Assembly: GCA_023132545.1 (NCBI GenBank)
Contig: JAGLYB010000108.1
Span: 1 to 5,237 of the forward strand
Source: Candidatus Bipolaricaulota bacterium
GTDB lineage: Bacteria; Bipolaricaulota; Bipolaricaulia; UBA7950; UBA9294
Reading direction: 5' to 3'
Length of the DNA: 5,237 nucleotides
Positions within the stretch are counted from its first letter, which is position 1. Every line of letters starts with the position of its first letter. Shown here piece by piece: positions 1 through 5,237 of the stretch. Under the pieces are notes generated by a model, which was not told where the DNA came from, did no database searches, and was given only the letters and a program-made list of their open reading frames with translations. A program made the position numbers and the translations under genes.

Positions 1-471
1 CTTCTGGTTGCCAGCGCGGGAAATGGCGCCCTCGACGGAACCGGAGATTCTGGATTGATGCACGTACCGTCTGATGTCGGTGGGTGCTTGGTGGTGTCTG
101 CCACCGGGCCCATAGGCTGGGCCTATAGCCATGATGTTGACCTTGACGAATTCGCATTCTATTCCGACTATGGCTCACAGATCAGCTTCGCTGCTCCAGG
201 AGGAAATGCGGATTTCAGTCTGCCGCTGTGGTACCACGACTTGGTTTTCAACTGCTTCGACGGAGGATGGGGATGGATGGGTGGAACCAGCCAAGCGTCC
301 CCCCACGTAGCGGGCGTGGCAGCACTTATCGTGGAGAAGAACGGTGGAGACATGAGCCCGGCTCACATCGAGCGTGAATTGAGGCTATCGGCTGACGATC
401 TTGGCAAGCCAGGCCAAGATCCCTATTACGGACACGGCCGAGTGAATGCCGCTAAGGCTATCGGAAACTAG
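1..471 (+). CDS. S8 (subtilisin-like) serine peptidase, C-terminal part (5' truncated by window)
   Basis: The reading frame is open from base 1 to the TAG at 469-471, so the visible 156 residues are the C-terminal half of a larger protein. The oxyanion-hole Asn lies in the motif VASAGN (Asn codon 22-24). The catalytic Ser lies in GGTSQASPHVAG (Ser codon 289-291), matching the subtilase GTSMASPHVAG signature. The catalytic Asp and His would be upstream and cannot be checked. Between the two motifs are a VVSATGPIGWA segment and FAAPGG, both typical of bacterial secreted S8 peptidases. Two cysteines (in GGCLVV and FNCFDG) could form a disulfide in an exported enzyme. The protein ends soon after GHGRVNA, where the catalytic domain normally ends, so there is no C-terminal sorting or repeat domain. 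Secretion is inferred from the family, because the N-terminus is missing. A strong terminator follows 13 bases after the stop, so this is the last gene of its transcript. Confidence 0.93.
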   Translation, partial: LLVASAGNGALDGTGDSGLMHVPSDVGGCLVVSATGPIGWAYSHDVDLDEFAFYSDYGSQISFAAPGGNADFSLPLWYHDLVFNCFDGGWGWMGGTSQASPHVAGVAALIVEKNGGDMSPAHIERELRLSADDLGKPGQDPYYGHGRVNAAKAIGN

Positions 472-484
472 CTCGCCTTATCGT

Positions 485-520
485 AGAAAAGCGCCCAGGC
501 AACTGCCCGGGCGCTTTTCT
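485..520 (+). terminator. Intrinsic (rho-independent) terminator of the S8 peptidase gene
   Basis: The left arm at 485-500 pairs with the right arm at 505-520 around the loop AACT (501-504). The core pairs GCGCCC with GGGCGC and GGC with GCC, with one A/C mismatch. The outer stem pairs AGAAAA with TTTTCT, which supplies the U-tract. The symmetry of the A-run and T-run means it could also work on the minus strand, but no minus-strand gene ends just to its right that I can support. Confidence 0.88.
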
Positions 521-716
521 CATTATCTATTCACATCTTGAGATGCGGTGGATTTAGTCTCCCGTCACATAGAGCGTGTAGGAGAGAACCCAATCGGTTT
601 CGTCAATCCTCTCCGCCTCCTGCTTGCTTTATCAAGAGAAGTACAATATTGGCTTCCCAATTCGCCTGTCGTTCATCTCCCATGCGCTGGTGATCGAGGG
701 TAGAATCTGCGTTGCC

Positions 717-1637
717 ATGGAACACTCAACAAACAATCTCACGGGAATCTTCACGTTGCTTCTATCCGCTGTCATTTGGGGATTCGCGTTTGTAGCACAG
801 CGTGCGAGCATGGAGTTTGTCGGTCCGTTCACGTTCAACGGCATTCGATTCGCTCTAGGAAGCCTGGTCCTTGTTCCGTTGGTTGTCATGCACCGCCGCA
901 GCAAGCCCGAGCCCATTCAATCAGCTCCTTCTCGCCACCAGTGGATTGCCATCGGACTGGCCGGTCTCGTTCTATTCGTCTCTGCCAACTTGCAGCAGAT
1001 TGGGTTGGTATACACCACCGCGGGCAAAGCGGGATTCATCACCGGCTTGTACGTTGTCTTTGTCCCTTTGTTTGGGTTATTCTGCCGGCATCGCGTAAGC
1101 GCGTATGTCTGGGCCGGATGTGGCCTTGCCGCCGGGGGCATGTACTTGCTGAGTGTCGTAGGCGTGTTCTCTATTGCGGCTGGCGATGCCCTTGTCTTGG
1201 GAAGCGCACTCGGATGGGCCGTTCACGTACATCTCGTTGGTTGGCTGGCCCAGCGGATGCATCCGCTTCGAGTGGCGATTCTACAGTTTGCTATTTGCGC
1301 GGTGCTCAGCTTGGGGGTGGCTGGATTCACAGAGACGATAAGAATTGGCGAGATTCTGCAGGCTGGATGGATGATTGCCTATGCCGGAATCTTGTCCGTC
1401 GGTGTGGCCTATACGCTGCAGGTGGTTGGTCAACAACGTGTCGATCCGGCTCGCGCCGGCATCATCTTAAGCTTGGAAGCCGTCTTTGCCGTGATCGGTG
1501 GCAGGATTCTGCTGGGAGAAATTCTTTCCACTCGGGGTCTGATCGGATGCGCCCTCATGCTTGGGGGCATGATGCTGGCCCAGCTCCGCGCTCAAGCACG
1601 CTCCGATGCGGCTGACCCCTCTCCATCCATGGAATAG
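717..1637 (+). CDS. EamA/DMT-superfamily inner-membrane transporter
   Basis: This is a 306-residue, very hydrophobic protein of the usual EamA length, with ten predicted membrane helices at about residues 10-28, 37-58, 75-93, 101-123, 127-146, 154-175, 184-204, 213-234, 246-262 and 272-290. They form two tandem five-helix EamA repeats. Family hallmarks are visible: the first helix SAVIWGFAFVAQR, the NGIRFALGSL segment opening repeat one, and near the end RVDPARAGIILSLEAVFAVI followed by LLGE, the conserved last-repeat signature. Members export or import metabolites such as amino acids or nucleobases. The substrate cannot be read from sequence. I chose the ATG at 717 because it puts a short polar N-terminus just before helix 1. 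The frame is open back to a TTG at 624, but those 31 extra residues do not resemble the family. No strong SD precedes 717; a GAGGG at 696-700 is rather far away. The gene stands alone between the peptidase terminator and a convergent minus-strand operon. Confidence 0.92.
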   Translation: MEHSTNNLTGIFTLLLSAVIWGFAFVAQRASMEFVGPFTFNGIRFALGSLVLVPLVVMHRRSKPEPIQSAPSRHQWIAIGLAGLVLFVSANLQQIGLVYTTAGKAGFITGLYVVFVPLFGLFCRHRVSAYVWAGCGLAAGGMYLLSVVGVFSIAAGDALVLGSALGWAVHVHLVGWLAQRMHPLRVAILQFAICAVLSLGVAGFTETIRIGEILQAGWMIAYAGILSVGVAYTLQVVGQQRVDPARAGIILSLEAVFAVIGGRILLGEILSTRGLIGCALMLGGMMLAQLRAQARSDAADPSPSME

Positions 1638-1771
1638 GGGCAAAGAGTCAACTGCATCACGTCATTCTTGCGCATCAACACACAACTGTCTGAGACTTGT
1701 TTCAGCTATGCTTCGGCGCCTCGAGCACACCGATACGTCATCTCTCAAGTTTCCTTGTTCCCTTGGCCTTC

Positions 1772-2005
1772 TCAGTTGATACGAATCGATAGCGGGCAGA
1801 ACAACAAGTGAATACTCTCAATAAGAGGTCTGGCCCTCTCGAGATCGCCTTCGGGGACGAGGAAACGAACGGGTTCGATCAACGGTCGCACCAAATGGAA
1901 GTTCTCTCCGTGGGCAAGAAAGGGAATACCTTCCGCATCGAGCAACGATTTGATCAGGGCGATGTCCCCCAGATTTGATGTTGTCACGAACTCTCTCAGT
2001 TTCAT
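1772..2005 (-). CDS. Small DUF2007-domain protein (putative signal-transducing protein)
   Basis: This 77-residue protein matches the DUF2007 pattern almost end to end (about residues 1-68). An N-terminal strand, MKLREFVTT, is followed by a helix, IALIKSLLDAEGIPFL, a variable HGENFHL loop, and VRFLVPEGDLERARPLIE. The family is described as putative prokaryotic signal-transducing proteins and resembles a small ferredoxin-like fold. No enzymatic role is established, and no catalytic residues are evident. The start is the ATG at 2003-2005, preceded by a perfect AAAGGAG 6 bases upstream. The frame stays open further upstream, but that stretch overlaps the end of the methyltransferase gene and has no support. 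The gene is last in the minus-strand operon, 28 bases after the methyltransferase stop. The final residues, CPLSIRIN, extend past the usual domain. I see no clear terminator after it. Confidence 0.85.
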   Translation of the reverse strand: MKLREFVTTSNLGDIALIKSLLDAEGIPFLAHGENFHLVRPLIEPVRFLVPEGDLERARPLIESIHLLFCPLSIRIN

Positions 2006-2011
2006 GCGGTA

Positions 2012-2018
2012 CTCCTTT
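2012..2018 (-). promoter_or_regulatory. Ribosome binding site deciding the DUF2007 start
   Basis: AAAGGAG on the minus strand lies 6 bases before the ATG at 2003-2005. It fixes that ATG as the start over the longer upstream extension of the same frame, which would begin at 2095 inside the methyltransferase gene. Confidence 0.85.
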
Positions 2019-2033
2019 CCCTTGAGATCCAGG

Positions 2034-2663
2034 TTACCGGTGATTCGGCCTTCGAAGCAAGACAGATTGGAAGCGAAATCGCGGATCGCGTTCATTCATG
2101 TCGATCGACCTGAACTCTTGAATATCGAACACCTCACCGACCACACACTTCAGATGCTTGTCGTCGTAGAACGAGAAGAAGCGCGATGGATCGTGATCAT
2201 CTTCCTTGTAGATTCCCTCGTGATCGAAACCGCCGTAGGTACCGAAGTAGAACAGACCTCCGGGTGCAAGAACGCGGCGGATTTCTCGGAGCACAGCGGA
2301 AAGCTCGCCTTTGAGTAAGTGAAGCAGGCTATTGAATGAATAGACGGCGTCAAACGATTTACTCTCGAAGGATAGGTTGGCCACATCCATGACGAGTGCT
2401 CGTAGGCCCTTGTTCTGACAAAGCTGAACCATTGCCGGAGACAGGTCAATGCATGTCACCTCACATCCCTGATCCGCGAAGAACCGACCATCCCGGCCCA
2501 CTCCTGCGCCCACCTCAAGCAGTCGCGTTAGGCCATTGGCTCGAAGATGGGTCAAGAAACCGGCTCGCTCGTTGAGTTTCCATTGGGGCAGAACACGGCG
2601 ATCTCGCGCTTCGGCCCCGTGATCATAGGCCTGCTTCAATCGGTCACGGAGCGGATCAGTCAT
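2034..2663 (-). CDS. Class I SAM-dependent methyltransferase
   Basis: This 209-residue single-domain Rossmann methyltransferase (Methyltransf_11/25 type) has its motifs in order. Motif I, the SAM-binding glycine loop, is LLEVGAGVGRDG at residues 48-59. The acidic residue ending strand 2 is Asp73 in CIDLS. VMDV at 91-94 is the adenine-contacting position. FDAVYSFNSLLHL at 104-116 is strand 4. RVLAPGGLFYFGT at 130-142 is the post-strand-4 motif. The C-terminal part, with HDPSRFFSFYDDKHL, forms the substrate side of the pocket, but it gives no clear substrate class; small molecules are most likely for this fold. The ATG at 2661-2663 follows GAGGA by 5 bases and lies inside the end of the HAD gene (8-base overlap, ATGACTGA), so translation is probably coupled. 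The DUF2007 gene follows after 28 bases. Confidence 0.93.
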   Translation of the reverse strand: MTDPLRDRLKQAYDHGAEARDRRVLPQWKLNERAGFLTHLRANGLTRLLEVGAGVGRDGRFFADQGCEVTCIDLSPAMVQLCQNKGLRALVMDVANLSFESKSFDAVYSFNSLLHLLKGELSAVLREIRRVLAPGGLFYFGTYGGFDHEGIYKEDDHDPSRFFSFYDDKHLKCVVGEVFDIQEFRSIDMNERDPRFRFQSVLLRRPNHR

Positions 2664-3378
2664 GGTTTTCCTCGGCAGGTGAGAGCAGATCCGTCACTTC
2701 ATTCAGGAATCTGATCTCGTAGGTCGGTTCAATGTCCGTCCTGTTGGCATGGCTATTTGGGTTAAACCAGCAGGTATCGATTCCGTAATCGGTCCCACCT
2801 CGGATATCCGAAGAAAGCGAGTCACCGACAATGAGGACGCTGCCTTTATCGGGACGTTTCATTTGCTCAAAGGCGATTTTGAAGATGGCTCGATCGGGCT
2901 TCGCCACACCGACTTCTTCGGAGATGATCACGTGATCGAATGCATCTTCCAGTCCCAACCGTGCAATCCGGGCATGTTGAACATCGGCAAAGCCATTGGT
3001 CAGCAAGACCAGGCTGATTCGATTCTTGATAAGGGCCAACAAGGATTCGGCTCCCTCTAAGAACGTCGATTCCCGAATGAGGTTTTTCAGAAACGCCTCA
3101 CTAAACGCGTTCGAATCGCCGGCAATGTTCAATCTCTCAAACAGCTGTTTGAATCGCTCAGTTCGAACATCTTGTGCGCGCAAGATCCCGGCTTCAAAGC
3201 TCCGCCAAAGGGATTCGTTGATTGCATGATAGGTATCGCCGAAATCCGCGGTGACTTGCAGCCCCATTTGAGCAGGCGTTTCCTTCAAGGCGAGGGCTTC
3301 AGCATGCTGGAAGTCGAATAGCGTTCCATCTGCGTCAAAGATGATCCAAGTATAGGAAGTCAACACACGCTCCTTCAT
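2656..3378 (-). CDS. yjjG: YjjG-family HAD hydrolase (noncanonical pyrimidine nucleotidase-like)
   Basis: This 240-residue HAD-superfamily phosphatase carries all four motifs. Motif I is DADGTL with nucleophile Asp15 and acid/base Asp17. Motif II is TNG with Thr127. The motif III Lys is Lys160 in EEVGVAKPD. Motif IV is GDSLSSD with Asp186 and Asp191. The WIIFDADGTLF start, the N-rich helical cap at about residues 24-105, ISEEVGVAKP and the late CWFNP all match the YjjG/YfnB family. Those enzymes are cytoplasmic 5'-nucleotidases that dephosphorylate pyrimidine nucleotides, including noncanonical ones; substrate specificity here is inferred from family only. The gene starts 15 bases after the membrane-protein stop and ends overlapping the methyltransferase start by 8 bases, so it sits inside an operon. 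The start is uncertain. The ATG at 3378 has no upstream SD, whereas an AAGGAG at 3370-3375 sits 6 bases before an in-frame TTG at 3361-3363 that would give 235 residues. Confidence 0.92.
   Translation of the reverse strand: MKERVLTSYTWIIFDADGTLFDFQHAEALALKETPAQMGLQVTADFGDTYHAINESLWRSFEAGILRAQDVRTERFKQLFERLNIAGDSNAFSEAFLKNLIRESTFLEGAESLLALIKNRISLVLLTNGFADVQHARIARLGLEDAFDHVIISEEVGVAKPDRAIFKIAFEQMKRPDKGSVLIVGDSLSSDIRGGTDYGIDTCWFNPNSHANRTDIEPTYEIRFLNEVTDLLSPAEENHD
3370..3375 (-). promoter_or_regulatory. Possible ribosome binding site inside the annotated start of the HAD gene
   Basis: AAGGAG on the minus strand is codons 2-3 of the ATG-started frame. It lies 6 bases before an in-frame TTG (3361-3363) and 3 bases before a GTG (3364-3366). 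The region upstream of the ATG has only a poor match (AAGCAGCGG). The TTG start would leave about 9 residues before the catalytic DADGT, close to the spacing in E. coli YjjG. Confidence 0.55.
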
Positions 3379-3393
3379 CCGCTGCTTGAGAGT

Positions 3394-3759
3394 TCAGTCG
3401 GTTTTCGTGGTCGCGCCCCTCAGCAGCCGCATTCTGGCATAGAAGGCAAGGCTGATTCCTAGGGGAGGAAGTGCAAGAACCAACGAGTCTGGAAGATGCC
3501 GCCAGCCGGCAAGGGCCATGAAGTAGGCAATCGCCAATGTAAGGAATCCGAGCGAGGCCAAGCCGTCACGGTGCCAGCCAATGGCAAGGATTGCGATCAC
3601 ACAGAACGCTGGGACGAGATGTGTGACGAACGCACCGCTGGTCTCCCAGTAGCCTTTGCCATCTAGAAATACGTCCATGGCAAACATCGCCAGAAAAAAG
3701 GCCAGTGCCATGGCCAACACTCGCGGCATCCAAAGCACTACGATGGTGATGGGTCTCAT
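3394..3759 (-). CDS. Four-helix integral membrane protein, DUF7670-like
   Basis: This 121-residue protein has four predicted membrane helices at about residues 5-31, 43-62, 68-86 and 91-109, and a short basic cytoplasmic tail (RMRLLRGATTKTD). The pattern of WMPRVLA in helix 1, a DVFLDGKGYWET loop, then HLVPAF at the start of helix 2 resembles small uncharacterised membrane proteins grouped as DUF7670. I give this from memory of the family and no function is known. There are no catalytic motifs, metal ligands or signal-peptidase sites that I can recognise. The ATG at 3757-3759 has a strong GGAGGA (3769-3774) 9 bases upstream. It is the first gene of a tight group: the HAD gene starts only 15 bases after its stop. 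The 86-base gap behind it, towards the GNAT gene, may hold the group's promoter. Confidence 0.8.
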   Translation of the reverse strand: MRPITIVVLWMPRVLAMALAFFLAMFAMDVFLDGKGYWETSGAFVTHLVPAFCVIAILAIGWHRDGLASLGFLTLAIAYFMALAGWRHLPDSLVLALPPLGISLAFYARMRLLRGATTKTD

Positions 3760-3845
3760 GTTGCGTCGTCCTCCGATCCATCTAGGTGTCTATTCAACCA
3801 GTCCCCCCCCGAACGGGCGGCAATTCTTTCACTCAGTGCAGCATT

Positions 3846-4433
3846 CTAGCTTGAAGCGTGATTGCTTCGTAATCGGAGGTAGACAGTCGTTGTACACATC
3901 CGAAGTGCGCCATCCGCTCTCTGCTTCTCCTCGGCGAACGTCTTCTCCAGGCGGAAGCCACAACGTTCGGCCACTCGGCGACTGCGCTTATTGCCCTCGT
4001 CACAATGGATGCGAACTTGATCCGCTCCTAAATGGTCGAAGATGCTTGCCACCATCGCTGTAACAGCTTCCGTGACGTAGCCACGCCCTTCGTGCGCGCA
4101 GTCAGCAATGTACCCGATGATGAATTCGACCGGCTTTCGATTGAACGGCCCCACATAGACCTGAGCCACGAAGGCCCCACTGCTTTTATCGAATACGCCC
4201 ACGAAATAGCACGTTCCTTCGTTCCAATAGGTGGCCAGTAATCCCAAGGTCTTTCGCGTGTGCTCCTCGCTGGTCAGAGACATAGCCACATTCCCCGATT
4301 CGTAGCGCTGCAAGTGCCCGCGATTTCTCAGGCTCATCTGGTAGTACCACGAAGCGTCATCCTCGGAATAGGGACGCAGGATCAATCGTTCCGTCTCCAA
4401 TCGAAGAGGAAATCGGCCGTCCGGCGTGCTCAT
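3846..4433 (-). CDS. GNAT-family N-acetyltransferase (RimJ/RimL type)
   Basis: With this start the protein has 195 residues, within the normal range for Acetyltransf_3/RimJ-RimL-like GNATs. Residue numbers below count from the alternative ATG at 4436. It opens with LETERLILRPYSEDDA (residues 13-28), the typical RimJ-like first strand. The acetyl-CoA pyrophosphate-binding motif A is HEGRGYVTEA at 115-124, following IIGYIA. Motif B is NKRSRRVAERCGFRLE at 149-164, with the usual N...S and GF. The family transfers acetyl from acetyl-CoA to amines, either ribosomal-protein N-termini or small molecules; the substrate here is unknown. Two adjacent ATGs are possible. I chose the second (4431-4433) because the AGGAGG lies 5 bases before it and only 2 before the first. 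The gene follows the Nudix gene by about 20 bases and is probably cotranscribed with it. Confidence 0.92.
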   Translation of the reverse strand: MSTPDGRFPLRLETERLILRPYSEDDASWYYQMSLRNRGHLQRYESGNVAMSLTSEEHTRKTLGLLATYWNEGTCYFVGVFDKSSGAFVAQVYVGPFNRKPVEFIIGYIADCAHEGRGYVTEAVTAMVASIFDHLGADQVRIHCDEGNKRSRRVAERCGFRLEKTFAEEKQRADGALRMCTTTVYLRLRSNHASS

Positions 4434-4438
4434 CATTT

Positions 4439-4444
4439 CCTCCT
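4439..4444 (-). promoter_or_regulatory. Ribosome binding site of the GNAT gene
   Basis: A full AGGAGG on the minus strand sits 2 bases before the first ATG (4434-4436) and 5 bases before the second (4431-4433). The usual spacing range favours the second ATG. The two choices differ by one Met. Confidence 0.75.
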
Positions 4445-4454
4445 GTACGAACCC

Positions 4455-4907
4455 CTAGACGGCTCCGAGGTACTTCCGATCCGGTAGATCGCCGTTCAGG
4501 ATACATGCAACGGCATGTGGGAAAAAGCGCAGGCTGAGAAGCTGTTCGATAGAAGCCCAACGTAGTCCCGTTTGCCCGAGATCAGGATTCGACCCAAGTT
4601 TTGCAACCTGGCCGTCTTTCATGAGACACTCGAAAGTCAGTTCCACTTGATGGAATTCAGGATCGATCTCGGAGTCAGGGAAATCGGCAGCGATGAACTC
4701 GCGTACCCAGCGCAGACGTCCGATTTCGACCTGCAAACTCGTTTCCTCCTCCACCTCACGGATCAGGCATTCGTGCAAGGTTTCGCCGGCACGCTGTCCT
4801 CCGCCAGGAAACACGAACCAGTCTCCGCTCCGGTCACGGTAGCTGGACAATAACACCAGTTCTTCGGATTCGATGAATGCGCGTGCGGAGATCCTTGGAC
4901 GATTCAT
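4455..4907 (-). CDS. Nudix hydrolase
   Basis: This 150-residue single Nudix domain has the box G-x5-E-x7-REVEEETSL, at residues 40-62 counted from the upstream GTG at 4919. The catalytic metal-binding glutamates of REVEEE are intact. The usual Gly in the last part of the box (EExGU) is Ser, a common variant. FVFPGGG just before the box and RISARAFIESEELVLL at the N-terminus are the standard first strands. Nudix enzymes hydrolyse nucleoside diphosphates linked to another group (oxidised nucleotides, ADP-ribose, dinucleoside polyphosphates). Nothing outside the box tells which; the WVREFIAADF segment and FHQVELTFECL are typical of general MutT-like members. I prefer the ATG at 4905-4907, which has a weak GGGA 6 bases upstream, over the in-frame GTG at 4919, which adds four residues and has no SD. 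The GNAT gene follows closely. The YecH-like gene ends about 60 bases upstream. Confidence 0.92.
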   Translation of the reverse strand: MNRPRISARAFIESEELVLLSSYRDRSGDWFVFPGGGQRAGETLHECLIREVEEETSLQVEIGRLRWVREFIAADFPDSEIDPEFHQVELTFECLMKDGQVAKLGSNPDLGQTGLRWASIEQLLSLRFFPHAVACILNGDLPDRKYLGAV

Positions 4908-4967
4908 GGGGAGTCCCACTTGATGATGTCATGCTGCGAGGATGTCTGGAACGGTTCGTGTGAACGC

Positions 4968-5213
4968 CTACGCATCGTCGCAGATCTCGTCTTCGTTGAC
5001 CTTGAAACCGGCATCCTCAGAATAGAATTTTCGACGCGCAGCAAGAAACGCAATTAGCTCCTCTGATGTCATTCCATCTTCCGAGCAGGTATGAAAACGT
5101 GCCGTCTGCCCAAACCAATTGCCGATGGCGGTCTGAAGCGCATCATGAGTATAGGTCTCACCCGACTTGATCATCTTCCGCATAACCTCGTGCCCGTGGA
5201 TACTTCCTGTCAT
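4968..5213 (-). CDS. yecH: YecH-family (DUF2492) putative metal-binding protein
   Basis: This 81-residue cytoplasmic protein has the YecH hallmarks: SIHGHEV at residues 4-10 (His6, His8), a YTHDALQTAI helix, ARFHTCS at 38-44 (His41, Cys43), GMTSEELIAFL and RKF. A late Cys (ICDD, Cys78) matches the C-terminal Cys of the family. The conserved His and Cys residues are why the family is called a probable metal-binding protein; the metal and function are not known. The ATG at 5211-5213 follows GAGGAG (5221-5226) by 7 bases, so the start is secure. It is the most upstream gene visible on the minus strand, and any promoter lies beyond the right edge. A 48- to 60-base gap without an obvious terminator separates it from the Nudix gene, so readthrough is possible. 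Confidence 0.92.
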   Translation of the reverse strand: MTGSIHGHEVMRKMIKSGETYTHDALQTAIGNWFGQTARFHTCSEDGMTSEELIAFLAARRKFYSEDAGFKVNEDEICDDA

Positions 5214-5237
5214 TAATTCGCTCCTCTTGATGGAAAA

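Noticed and set aside
776..1615. Long plus-strand open frame (279 codons) within the transporter gene
   Set aside because: It overlaps the transporter in another frame and its translation is rich in Cys, Arg and Ser with no domain pattern, whereas the 717-1637 frame has ten clear membrane helices.
1690..1705. Stem CTGAGA-CTTG-TTTCAG as a terminator
   Set aside because: It is short, has one G-U pair and low GC, and is not followed by a T-run on either strand.
2006..2095. N-terminal extension of the DUF2007 protein
   Set aside because: The strong AAAGGAG at 2012-2018 and the domain boundary both place the start at 2005, and the extension overlaps the methyltransferase end.
2749..3060. Plus-strand open frame opposite the HAD gene
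   Set aside because: It is antisense to well-supported HAD motifs and shows no SD or family resemblance; it is a shadow frame.
3656..4063. Plus-strand open frame spanning the membrane-protein/GNAT gap
   Set aside because: It is antisense to two supported genes, low in structure, and has no SD.
3760..4967. Integron cassette array (several small unrelated enzymes on one strand)
   Set aside because: I saw no repeated attC-like inverted sites between the genes. Spacing is operon-like, with genes about 20 bases apart or overlapping.

Overview
The window looks like an ordinary bacterial chromosomal segment. By eye the GC content is a little above 50%, spacing is tight, and most genes have Shine-Dalgarno (SD) sequences. 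I cannot name the lineage. A YecH-type (DUF2492) protein, a YjjG-type nucleotidase and a DUF2007 protein together suggest a Gram-negative or Gram-negative-like environmental bacterium. There are no tRNA or rRNA genes, insertion sequences, CRISPR arrays, attC-like sites or phage genes that I can see.

Layout. On the plus strand, 1-471 is the 3' end of a subtilisin-like (S8) serine protease that enters from beyond the left edge. A strong intrinsic terminator at 485-520 closes it. After about 200 bases without a convincing gene, a plus-strand EamA/DMT-family membrane transporter runs from 717 to 1637. From 1772 to the right edge everything is on the minus strand, and the two blocks converge on a 134-base gap.

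The minus-strand genes, in transcription order (right to left), are a YecH-like putative metal-binding protein, a Nudix hydrolase, a GNAT acetyltransferase, a four-helix membrane protein resembling DUF7670, a YjjG-family HAD nucleotidase, a class I SAM-dependent methyltransferase and a small DUF2007 protein. The last four are packed like an operon: a 15-base gap, an 8-base overlap, then a 28-base gap. The Nudix and GNAT genes are about 20 bases apart and probably cotranscribed. The 86-base gap at 3760-3845, which carries a run of eight C, is the largest break in the minus-strand string and the likeliest place for an internal promoter.

How the genes fit together. The Nudix hydrolase and the YjjG-type nucleotidase could both act on unwanted nucleotides, but the others (acetyltransferase, methyltransferase, membrane protein, DUF2007, YecH) have no obvious shared substrate. 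I read this as a set of small accessory or housekeeping enzymes rather than one pathway. I did not find a convincing undescribed system. The points worth checking are the start-codon conflict in the HAD gene, the unexplained four-gene operon, and two intergenic regions.
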